This document shows positions 1-5,579 of a stretch of DNA of 15,285 bases, in pieces. Origin of the DNA: QWOP01 sp003669605 (GTDB taxonomy: Bacteria > Planctomycetota > Planctomycetia > Pirellulales > UBA1268); the NCBI GenBank assembly GCA_947481985.1, contig CANKIK010000113.1, forward strand, positions 1-15,285, written 5' to 3'. The translations under genes were made by a program, and so were the position numbers. The notes beneath the pieces were generated by a model, which was given only the letters and a program-made list of their open reading frames with translations, was not told where the DNA came from and searched no databases. Numbering within the stretch: the first letter of the stretch is position 1; every line of letters begins with the position of its first letter.

Positions 1-35
1 CATACACTCCTCGTGCCTCGCTCTCGGTAGGGGGA

Positions 36-56
36 AATCGCGGCTTCGCCGCGATT
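36..56 (-). terminator. Hairpin downstream of the small-gene run, possible terminator
   Basis: A perfect 9-bp inverted repeat (AATCGCGGC, loop TTC, GCCGCGATT) lies 54 bp beyond the stop of the last minus-strand small gene. Read on the minus strand it is followed by C-rich sequence and not a T-tract, so it is not a classic intrinsic terminator. It could instead stabilise an mRNA 3' end. The structure is seen directly; the role is inferred. Confidence 0.35.
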
Positions 57-84
57 CTCCGCTCCGGGACCACTGCACAGTTGT

Positions 85-140
85 GCGCTGCATTTTTCGA
101 CCGACCGGGCTACCCCGCCGCGCGCTGCACTTTTCGACCG
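85..140. repeat. 19-bp imperfect direct repeat, two copies 37 bp apart
   Basis: GCGCTGCATTTTTCGACCG (85-103) recurs as GCGCTGCACTTTTCGACCG (122-140) with one mismatch. The right copy lies inside the last codons of the 52-aa minus-strand gene and the left copy lies just past its stop. This looks like a short duplication of the gene's 3' end. No second gene end or transposase accompanies it. Confidence 0.6.
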
Positions 141-268
141 GCGTTCACAACCTGCGACCGAAGAAATCCACCGCACTGGTGTTTCGCGACTTGAACAGCA
201 GTCTCGAACCGCTCGTCCGCCTCGCGAATCAGGTCGCGACGCTCACGTCCACATTTGGCAATGTCCAT
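110..268 (-). CDS. Small hypothetical protein (52 aa)
   Basis: I do not recognise this protein. It is short and charged, beginning MDIAKCGRERRDLIREADER, with a likely helical N-terminal half (RRDLIREADERFETAVQVAKH), two cysteines (6 and 32) and a basic C-terminus (GRKVQRAAG). The ATG at 268 is chosen because AGAGGAG sits seven bases before it, one of the best ribosome sites in the window. It is the third of three minus-strand small genes, 41 bp after the 59-aa gene, so co-transcription is likely. Its 3' end carries one copy of the 19-bp direct repeat. A structural or regulatory partner of the upstream recombinase-arm-like protein is possible but is pure inference from position. Confidence 0.55.
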   Translation of the reverse strand: MDIAKCGRERRDLIREADERFETAVQVAKHQCGGFLRSQVVNAGRKVQRAAG

Positions 269-309
269 CGTTCCACTCCTCTTTGTGGGTCTTCTCCACC
301 ACAGCCGCA

Positions 310-489
310 TCACTCCTTGCCGACCTGGGGCTGGGGCGGCATGTTCTCTGGATCCTTCGAGAACCACCTCGGCCCGAGGACCTTGCCGTCTTTTGCTGCG
401 AGAGTCGCCGCGTACGTGCGGAACGCCAGGAACGCCGCTCTGGCGTTGCCGCCCGTTGGGATGTCGACACGTACAACTGGATCTGACAT
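310..489 (-). CDS. Small hypothetical protein (59 aa)
   Basis: A 59-residue protein of unknown function, beginning MSDPVVRVDIPTGGNARAAF, with a middle helix-like stretch (ARAAFLAFRTYAATLAAKDGK) and a polar, proline-rich end (ENMPPQPQVGKE). There is no signal peptide or membrane segment. The start at 489 has AAGGA eight bases upstream; a longer in-frame start at 543 would extend back across the end of the preceding gene and has less support. It lies 32 bp after the stop of the recombinase-arm-like gene and 41 bp before the 52-aa gene, all on the minus strand, and is probably translated from one mRNA. The composition looks protein-like (a GG turn, aromatic-plus-proline tail), but I know no family for it. 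Confidence 0.55.
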   Translation of the reverse strand: MSDPVVRVDIPTGGNARAAFLAFRTYAATLAAKDGKVLGPRWFSKDPENMPPQPQVGKE

Positions 490-521
490 GACTTCGTTCC
501 TTGGGTTTAGGGGATGATCGT

Positions 522-827
522 TCACGCACCAACGACCCACCACGGGGCAGCGACGGCCGACGAGACCGGCACCAACAGTCGCGAGATGCCGGGATCTTCA
601 CGCCTCGTCGCGACGAACTCGCCGTGCTCGCGAATATGGGCGAACAGCTCATCGCGAAACTCGATCGCCCGTTCGAGGTCGCGGGTGCGAAGCGAGCGCC
701 GGATGCGACGCTTCCGATAGTCGAAGTGCAGGGTGTAATGAACCCAGTACACGCCGCCGTTGTTGAGCCACAGATGGTGATCGCGACGACGGGTGTTGAT
801 CCGAATCGACAAGTGTCCGATCGGCAT
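522..827 (-). CDS. Small protein resembling an isolated tyrosine-recombinase N-terminal (arm) DNA-binding domain (101 aa)
   Basis: The core (residues 27-62) reads VYWVHYTLHFDYRKRRIRRS then a 'TRDLERAIEFRDELF' helix. This resembles the arm-binding domain of phage-type integrases: a three-stranded sheet that takes up the sequence, a basic turn, then a helix after the 'SLGTRD' type motif. At 101 aa it stops where the core-binding and catalytic domains would begin, so no R-H-R-Y catalytic residues exist. Before the core there is a basic stretch (MPIGHLSIRINTRRRDHHLW); after it a hydrophobic tail (AAPWWVVGA). The ATG at 827 is preceded by AAAGGAG with six-base spacing, which is why longer in-frame starts to 1004 were rejected. 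It heads the three-gene run, and two perfect palindromes lie just upstream. A DNA-binding role, perhaps autoregulatory, is inferred; recombination by this protein alone is ruled out. Confidence 0.62.
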   Translation of the reverse strand: MPIGHLSIRINTRRRDHHLWLNNGGVYWVHYTLHFDYRKRRIRRSLRTRDLERAIEFRDELFAHIREHGEFVATRREDPGISRLLVPVSSAVAAPWWVVGA

Positions 828-858
828 GGCAAGCTCCTTTCGCTGTCGTGTTTTTTCA

Positions 859-874
859 TCCGGAACGTTCCGGA
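859..874 (-). promoter_or_regulatory. Perfect 16-bp palindrome, candidate operator
   Basis: TCCGGAACGTTCCGGA is a fully self-complementary 16-mer ending 31 bp upstream of the ATG at 827. Between it and the ribosome site lies an A-rich stretch (GATGAAAAAACACGACAGCG on the minus strand). Its position fits an operator for a dimeric DNA-binding protein controlling the small-gene run. The palindrome is seen; the role is inferred. Confidence 0.5.
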
Positions 875-885
875 CGACGCATCCT

Positions 886-907
886 CGGGACTCATTGCTG
901 AGTCCCG
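886..907 (-). promoter_or_regulatory. Perfect 9-bp stem, 4-nt loop inverted repeat upstream of the small-gene run
   Basis: CGGGACTCA and TGAGTCCCG are separated by TTGC. It lies 11 bp beyond the 16-bp palindrome, so the leader of the minus-strand run carries two successive hairpins. It could be an attenuator-like structure, an operator, or a terminator protecting the divergent gene at 1096. No T-tract follows on either strand. Confidence 0.42.
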
Positions 908-1095
908 GAACCACCTTGTCAGCGAGGCAGAGGCCTCCGCTGCTAGGTTGGACGGTCGACCCCTTGCGGGGCCGGCCAATCGAGACGAATGCTGCAGTCA
1001 CCATACGTTGCCCGTCGCAGATTGTTCAACGGGGCGAGACGCGCGAAGAGTGTCATAGTTCGGCTGGGGGGCGGGGGACTGCGTAAAACATCTCC

Positions 1096-2013
1096 ATGAA
1101 CGTTTTCTTCAGCCCGGAATACGTCTTCGCTGAGTACGGCTTCGAGACCACTCGAAAAGCCGGCTGGGTCGCCGAATCGCTCGTGCGACGGCCGCTGCCG
1201 GGACTGCGGATCGTCGCCCCGCCGGCGATCCCACGGGAGTCGCTCATCGCCGTGCACTCAGCCGACTATGTCGACGCCGTAGCGACGGGCCAGCCGGCAA
1301 GGCTCGCATCGTCCCAGGGGTTTGTCTGGGGGCCCCGGCTCTACTCGTCGATCGCTGCCTCTGTCGGTGGCGTGATCGCAGCGGCCCGGGAGGGAGAGAT
1401 CTCCGGATCCCTGTCGAGCGGCCTCCACCATGCCCGACACGGCCACGGCTGCGGCTTCTGCACGTTCAACGGCCTCGCGATCGCCGCGAAGGACGCGATC
1501 CGTCGCGGCGTCCCCTCGGTGCTGATTCTCGACTTCGATGCCCACTGCGGCGGTGGCACGGCGTCCCTGATTGCCGACGAGCCACGGATCACGCAACTCG
1601 ATATCTCCACCAACGACTTCGACTCCTACCCCGAGTCGGCCAATGCCCGCGTCGTGATCGCCGACAGGCACAACTACCTGCAGACGATTGAGCGCGAGCT
1701 CGACCGGCTTGGCCAGGCCGGCTACGGCCTCGTGCTCTACAACGCCGGCGTCGACCCGGCGGGAGATGGCGTCCTCCAGAGCGATCTCGTCACCCGCGAG
1801 GAGATCGTCTTCGAGTGGATCGACAGTCAGGATTCGCCGGCGGCGTTCGTGCTCGCCGGTGGCTACGTCGGCGACGGCCTGACACGGGATGAGCTGGTGA
1901 GGCTGCATGTCGCGACGGTCACAAAAGCGCACGAGATCTGGGGACGACAACAGGCCGCGAAGCAGCGACATTCCAACCGGTGGCGACTTGGTGAAGAGGA
2001 GGTGACCCGCTGA
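1096..2013 (+). CDS. Histone deacetylase / acetylpolyamine amidohydrolase family protein (305 aa)
   Basis: A zinc-dependent deacetylase-superfamily enzyme that would hydrolyse an acetyl-amide, probably of a small acetylated amine or a lysine side chain, in the cytoplasm (no signal peptide). All expected active-site elements are visible: HSADYVDAV (54-62), the catalytic His pair H111-H112 in SSGLHHARHGHG, the metal ligands D148 and H150 in LDFDAHCGGGT, D220 in NAGVDPAGD, and the transition-state tyrosine Y257 in LAGGYVGD. The usual second His after the DxDxH ligand is Cys151. It is slightly short for the family, lacking C-terminal extensions. The start at 1096 matches the family's usual N-terminus (NVFFSPEY); no clear Shine-Dalgarno site precedes it. 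It is divergent from the small-gene run. The substrate cannot be told from the sequence. Confidence 0.9.
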   Translation: MNVFFSPEYVFAEYGFETTRKAGWVAESLVRRPLPGLRIVAPPAIPRESLIAVHSADYVDAVATGQPARLASSQGFVWGPRLYSSIAASVGGVIAAAREGEISGSLSSGLHHARHGHGCGFCTFNGLAIAAKDAIRRGVPSVLILDFDAHCGGGTASLIADEPRITQLDISTNDFDSYPESANARVVIADRHNYLQTIERELDRLGQAGYGLVLYNAGVDPAGDGVLQSDLVTREEIVFEWIDSQDSPAAFVLAGGYVGDGLTRDELVRLHVATVTKAHEIWGRQQAAKQRHSNRWRLGEEEVTR

Positions 2014-2015
2014 CC

Positions 2016-2111
2016 GTGGTGCGTTTACCCGGCGAGACGCTGGAGGCCTCCATCCGCCGGGTGAATCGGCTGGCCGAGGGGATGGGGATGGTGGGCGCGG
2101 ACGAGGAATGA
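2016..2111 (+). CDS. Possible 31-aa ORF directly after the deacetylase gene
   Basis: A GTG two bases after the deacetylase stop opens 31 codons (RLPGETLEASIRRVNRLAEG...), ending in TGA at 2111. Its stop overlaps an ATG at 2108 (ATGA) that opens the frame of the next gene. GAGGAGG lies 13 bases before the GTG, which is rather far. It resembles a coupled mini-gene or the remains of a longer one. No family is recognised and it may be chance. Confidence 0.22.
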   Translation: MVRLPGETLEASIRRVNRLAEGMGMVGADEE

Positions 2112-2197
2112 ATCCGGATGATGTTGCCGGGAGCCGGCACCTCGGACTCGCCGGACCCCGGAGAAGCCGGGTGATCGACCGGCAGAGGGAAAATGCC

Positions 2198-2524
2198 ATG
2201 TACGACATCGACGAGATCGCGAAGAACTCGGCGGGGAATTGGAAGACTCTGGCCGAGTTCTCCGTTCCAGCCGACACCGACAGTCCCAACGAGTGGTCGA
2301 TGGCATGGCTCATCCACCCGGATAGCACGCCAGAGGAACACGAGCATTACGCGACCGTCGCCAAGGAAATGGCCACGTTTGGCGACGATGCTCGCTGGAT
2401 TACCCAGCCGCACTGGGGGACCGGCACGTTGGGTGGCTTCTGGATCCGCGTATTCAACGACGGCCGCGTGACGCCGGCGTTCAAGCGTCTCTGCGAGATC
2501 GAGATCGCTTCGTTTGATCAATGA
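2198..2524 (+). CDS. Hypothetical protein (108 aa)
   Basis: A soluble acidic protein of unknown function, beginning MYDIDEIAKNSAGNWKTLAE. It has several aromatic anchors (NEWSMAWLIHP at 31-41, WITQPHWGTGTLGGFWIRVF at 67-86), and the last part looks like a small alpha/beta fold. The in-frame ATG at 2108 would add 30 low-complexity residues. The ATG at 2198 is preferred because AGAGGG lies eight to nine bases upstream and the protein-like composition begins there. It is downstream of the deacetylase on the same strand with a gap of about 185 bp, so an operon is possible. It ends 19 bp from the stop of a convergent small gene. Confidence 0.62.
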   Translation: MYDIDEIAKNSAGNWKTLAEFSVPADTDSPNEWSMAWLIHPDSTPEEHEHYATVAKEMATFGDDARWITQPHWGTGTLGGFWIRVFNDGRVTPAFKRLCEIEIASFDQ

Positions 2525-2543
2525 CGTGTCGGCCGTGGCGTGA

Positions 2544-2750
2544 TCAGTCGTCCCCACCCCCGATTCTCCCAAGGATCGCCGCTGCTGCTGCCGCCCCAAC
2601 GCCGGCGGCCAAGGGCGTGACAACCGCCATGACCAGGAGCATGCCGCGAAGCGGACGCCGGTGGACGCCGAGCAGAGCAAGGGCCGCCGTCGTCGCGAAC
2701 AGTGCCAGGGTGAACCAGCCGCTGTGGGCCGTCCCCGGCGACCCGCTCAT
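2544..2750 (-). CDS. Small membrane protein, two predicted TM helices (68 aa)
   Basis: The product has two hydrophobic stretches, about residues 11-29 (GWFTLALFATTAALALLGV) and 37-61 (GMLLVMAVVTPLAAGVGAAA...), joined by a short basic loop (HRRPLRG), with an acidic tail (GGGDD). This fits a small integral membrane hairpin, with the basic loop presumably cytoplasmic. The ATG at 2750 begins the natural protein; an extension to 2861 would add a basic, low-complexity stretch and is rejected. AGGAGG lies about 17 bases upstream, too far to be decisive. It is convergent with the 108-aa gene. Ala/Gly-rich helices arise easily in GC-rich DNA, so existence is likely but not certain. Confidence 0.5.
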   Translation of the reverse strand: MSGSPGTAHSGWFTLALFATTAALALLGVHRRPLRGMLLVMAVVTPLAAGVGAAAAAAILGRIGGGDD

Positions 2751-2939
2751 GTTTCGAACCGCTTTGCCCTCCTGCCCAAGGGCGAGCCCGAGTCGGCGAG
2801 TCGCTTCAGGTCGGCGGAGCCCACAGGGCCACGCTTCTGGCCGTCGCTGTTGTAGAATCAATCAGACGCCATGTGCAAAATGCTCCGTGCGGGAAAGGGA
2901 CCGCAGGTGTCTACAACGCCGCCGGGCCGGAGGCGAGGC

Positions 2940-2969
2940 GGCGTACTGTGTCATGGCGTACTGTGTCAT
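2940..2969. repeat. 15-bp perfect tandem repeat upstream of the PAL-like gene
   Basis: GGCGTACTGTGTCAT occurs twice head to tail (2940-2954 and 2955-2969), 42 bp before the ATG at 3012. Exact duplication in an upstream region suggests paired binding sites or replication slippage. The sequence GTGTCATAGT at 2963-2972 also occurs at 1050-1059, upstream of the deacetylase gene. Confidence 0.6.
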
Positions 2970-3011
2970 AGTGATGGGGATCGATCACCCTTCGGCCTGG
3001 TCCCGCCCGCC

Positions 3012-3974
3012 ATGCTGCCCACGAAACCCACCCGCCGAGACTGGCTTCTCGCTTCTGCGGCCATCACGCTGGCTGGGCGTCGCCTCATCGCGCACGACCT
3101 GGACCCCTCCTGGCCAGCTGGCCGGATCGTCCAGGCCCAGGTCAGCGGCGTGGCCGTCGACGGGGAAGGGCGAGTGCTCGTCCTCAATCGGGGCGAGAAT
3201 CACTGGATGCCGCAGGGAGCGTTCAAGCGGCAGAAGATCAAGGAGTCGGCAGTCCTCCTCGTCGATCCTGACTCGGGGAAGGTCGGAGCGACGTGGGGCG
3301 CGGGCACGTTCATCATGCCCCACCAGATCGTCGTCGCCCCCGGAGGCAACGTGTGGGTGGTCGACGTCGGGCTGCATCAGGTGATCGAGTTCGACCCCGA
3401 GGGAAAGAAGCTCCGTTCGATCGGTGGGCCGAAGGTTCGGTTCAACATGCCGACTGATCTGGCCTTCCTCTCCGACGGTTCGTTCGTCGTTTCGGACGGC
3501 TACCTGAACAGCCGAGTGGTAAAGTTCTCGGCTGATGGAAAGCTCGTCGCGGCGTGGGGCACCAAGGGCTCACGGCCGCTCCAATTCAACGTGCCGCACA
3601 GCGTGGCCGTGGACGACAGGGACCGGATCTACGTGGCCGACCGGGAGAATGACCGCATTCAAGTACTCGACGCCGACGGGCGGTTCCTCGCCGCGTGGAC
3701 CGACGTCGATCGGCCGATCACCGCGCGCTACGCCGGCGACTCGCTCTTCGTTCTCTCGAACCTCGACGCCGACCGGGGCATCGTCCGTCGGCTCGACCTC
3801 CAAGGGCGGGTGCTCGACTCGTTCCCTACAAAGCCGGCCGGTACGACGGAAGACTTCGAGTGGCCGCACGGGTTGGCGGTCGCTGCCGGCGGACAGGACG
3901 TATACGTGGGGTTCACGCTGACCGGGCGGCGGGTCCACAGGTACCGGAGTGGAGACGCGACAAGGGCGGAGTGA
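3012..3974 (+). CDS. NHL-repeat protein resembling peptidyl-alpha-hydroxyglycine alpha-amidating lyase, Tat-exported (320 aa)
   Basis: The N-terminus (MLPTKPTRRDWLLASAAITL) has a twin-arginine motif, RRDWLL, and a hydrophobic core, so export by Tat is likely; this fixes the start at 3012 although no Shine-Dalgarno site is visible. The rest is an NHL beta-propeller whose blades match the lyase (PAL) that cleaves peptidyl-hydroxyglycine to an alpha-amidated peptide plus glyoxylate. The PAL zinc histidines appear as H104 (MPHQIVV), H196 (VPHSVAV) and H286 (WPHGLAV). The catalytic residues appear as R60 (NRGENHW), Y164 (SDGYLNSR) and R211 (ADRENDRIQ). VDVGLHQVIEF also matches. No copper monooxygenase partner is in the window. 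In bacteria the substrate may differ from amidated peptides. Family assignment is strong; the reaction is inferred from residue conservation recalled from the animal enzyme. Confidence 0.82.
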   Translation: MLPTKPTRRDWLLASAAITLAGRRLIAHDLDPSWPAGRIVQAQVSGVAVDGEGRVLVLNRGENHWMPQGAFKRQKIKESAVLLVDPDSGKVGATWGAGTFIMPHQIVVAPGGNVWVVDVGLHQVIEFDPEGKKLRSIGGPKVRFNMPTDLAFLSDGSFVVSDGYLNSRVVKFSADGKLVAAWGTKGSRPLQFNVPHSVAVDDRDRIYVADRENDRIQVLDADGRFLAAWTDVDRPITARYAGDSLFVLSNLDADRGIVRRLDLQGRVLDSFPTKPAGTTEDFEWPHGLAVAAGGQDVYVGFTLTGRRVHRYRSGDATRAE

Positions 3975-4378
3975 GTTTCCGGGGATTCGACTCGCCGGGC
4001 TGAGTACCGCATTACCGAACAGATGGCGGTGACCTGCCCCCCCTTCAACAGCACCACTTCCAGAGAGAGAATCTAGGGGGGGAGCAACCTCAGAAAGGCT
4101 CCAATTCCACGCGGAAAAAAGGAACTGGCTGAGCAGATCATCCCCAAGTTTCGAGAGTTGGAGGTGGAGGTGCGGAGAGGCAAGGCTGCCGCGGAGGCGG
4201 TCATGAAGATCGGCATACTGCTCCGCCCTATCGCACGGCAATTGGCTTCCACGAGTCGTTCGATTTGGTTCGTGCCTTCTTCTCTCTCCCAGCCGCCCTC
4301 CAGGCCCACGGGGCGACCGGGTGAGAATCGCAGCCCACTTTGTGGAGGGGAGGATTCGGCCATGACAGCACGCGGGTG
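3975..4378. other. 404-bp gap without an intact gene
   Basis: Apart from the decayed transposase fragment at 4092-4220, I see no coding sequence here. ORFs on both strands are short and of unprotein-like composition. A short inverted repeat, AGCAC-GCGG-GTGCT (4367-4380), overlaps the end of the minus-strand gene that stops at 4379; it is too small to call a terminator. Confidence 0.6.
4092..4220 (+). pseudogene. Decayed fragment of an IS3-type transposase OrfA
   Basis: Translation in one frame gives RGKKELAEQIIPKFRELE, then VEVRRGKAAAEAVMKIGI. This closely tracks the N-terminal helix-turn-helix of IS3-family OrfA proteins, which run (K/R)FT.EQII.KLREAEV...GK...E..RK.GI. After KIGI (about 4217) the expected continuation (a TYYRWR-like segment) is missing and the sequence becomes unrelated. 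No start codon, no OrfB and no terminal inverted repeats are visible. It is therefore a small relic of an insertion sequence lying between two converging genes. The resemblance is recognised by eye over about 30 residues. Confidence 0.6.
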
Positions 4379-5263
4379 CTATCCCCCCAGTCGATAGGGA
4401 TCGGATTGCTCCGAGCCGATTTGGGAGATGTCTTGGCGGTACGGAAGCCCTAAGGCTGAGCCCGGAACCGGATGGAGTTGCTCCCCGGGCTGCGGTGCGG
4501 GGCTCGCAATCACGTTATGAACATTCATCTGGGTGGTGCGCGAGCGATTTTCCTCCAACTCAAACTGCCGCCGGGCGATGCGGGCCTTGGTCTCGATGTC
4601 TTGGCACAGTCGATAGACCTTCAATGCCTGGTCTGTGATCAGGCGATGAATGATGCAGGTGCTGCCGTCAGCGCACCCCGCCGAGAGACTGCTGGTAAAA
4701 AACCCCTGCTGGATCTTCACGTCCTGCATGTCGACGTAGTTGACGTCGAACATATCAACCTTGTTAAAGAACCGCTTGAACAACATCAAGCGATGCGAGG
4801 ACAGCAGGACAATGTCAGCGAAGACTGAGAAGGGGAACTTTCGCTGCACGGCGATCGCCACCGGTTCCTCATACTCCATCAGATAGGGTTCAATGATCGC
4901 AAACTTATCGGCTTCGCCGGAGAGAGCCGCCCGGAGACGCTGGCGATCTTTGGAAAACTCCTCGCGGTGCGTCGGCTGCACCTCCAGCGCCGCGTCGATG
5001 ACGCGGCGGCCCGAGGGCCCAGGAGCGGCAGCCTGCTGGAGAGGCGGCGGATGGGAGACGCTTTCGCTCGCCGTCACGTGGGCCTGACTGACAGGAAACT
5101 TCAGGCCCTTGACCCGCCCGGCGGGGTACCACGGGCCATGCTGGTGCTGCGCAATATCGGTGCTGGCGTCGATCTTGCCATCGGCCGCAAGCTTCGAAAG
5201 ACGCTGGTTGTCCAAGGGGCCGAAGACCTGTCCGTTGCCGCGCACAAACCATGCTGATGGCAC
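4379..5263 (-). CDS. GYF_2-domain plus PH-like domain protein (294 aa)
   Basis: Residues 4-55 (WFVRGNGQVFGPLDNQRLSK ... WYPAGRVKGL) form a GYF_2 (DUF4339) domain, a small fold thought to bind proline-rich or protein partners. A Pro/Ala linker follows (about 60-100). Residues about 122-220 look like a bacterial PH-type domain: the IVLLSSHRLMLFKRFF strand pair, then the YVDMQDVKIQQGFFTSSLSA strands and a long C-terminal helix (QALKVYRLCQDIETKARIAR). No signal peptide or TM segment is seen. The SHOCT segment often found after such PH domains is absent; instead there is a Pro/Gln-rich tail. The start is the GTG at 5263, with AGGAGA eight bases before it; an ATG at 5368 would add 35 unsupported residues. 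The role is unknown, perhaps envelope-linked protein assembly. Confidence 0.72.
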   Translation of the reverse strand: MPSAWFVRGNGQVFGPLDNQRLSKLAADGKIDASTDIAQHQHGPWYPAGRVKGLKFPVSQAHVTASESVSHPPPLQQAAAPGPSGRRVIDAALEVQPTHREEFSKDRQRLRAALSGEADKFAIIEPYLMEYEEPVAIAVQRKFPFSVFADIVLLSSHRLMLFKRFFNKVDMFDVNYVDMQDVKIQQGFFTSSLSAGCADGSTCIIHRLITDQALKVYRLCQDIETKARIARRQFELEENRSRTTQMNVHNVIASPAPQPGEQLHPVPGSALGLPYRQDISQIGSEQSDPYRLGG

Positions 5264-5579
5264 TGATAAAGTCTCCTGCGGGGGGCGGAATCTTCTCACT
5301 ATCGGGGATTTCCCCGTGGCCTGTCCACCGGAACCGCCCTGACGGTGGATCCCGACTCTTCCCCACACCCTCTCCTGGCCGACTGTTTCTCGACTAGAAC
5401 TGGCTGGGGATACACTACCGCAGCGACTACCCCAAGGCGATCAAGAGGGCGCCGCTCTTCAAAGCCCCGGACGTTTTCCCTGTGGAACTTGTGGAAGCAG
5501 GGGGGAGATCGATTTCGCTTGAGCGTGATATTCCCAGTCGTCGCTCCATCTGCTCCCCAATCCCAATCAGGACCTATCC
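5264..5579. other. 316-bp gap between divergent genes, holding a possible gene relic
   Basis: This region separates the minus-strand GYF_2/PH gene from the plus-strand esterase gene, so it should hold both promoters. None is clear by eye. Apart from the PAP2-like relic at 5398-5454, nothing else is supported. Confidence 0.55.
5398..5454 (+). pseudogene. Possible C-terminal relic of a PAP2/vanadium-haloperoxidase-type protein
   Basis: Directly after an in-frame TAG, this frame reads NWLGIHYRSDYPKAIKRAPL. It resembles the last conserved motif of vanadium-dependent haloperoxidases and PAP2 phosphatases in planctomycetes, where W-G-x-H-Y-x-S-D is followed by a glycine-containing helix and the His is a vanadate/phosphate ligand. 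The frame stays open after this but loses resemblance. No upstream part of such a gene is present. The match is short, so chance cannot be excluded. Confidence 0.33.

Noticed and set aside
110..979. 289-codon minus-strand ORF spanning the small-gene run
   Set aside because: Only its last 52 codons look coding and have a ribosome site; the rest is an out-of-frame read-through across the two better-supported small genes.
1258..2328. 356-codon minus-strand ORF opposite the deacetylase gene
   Set aside because: It is antisense to a clearly recognisable enzyme, has low-complexity Arg/Pro/Ala-rich composition, and is a normal by-product of high GC third positions.
4073..4363. 96-codon minus-strand ORF in the gap after the PAL-like gene
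   Set aside because: It lies antisense to the transposase relic and its own translation is not protein-like.
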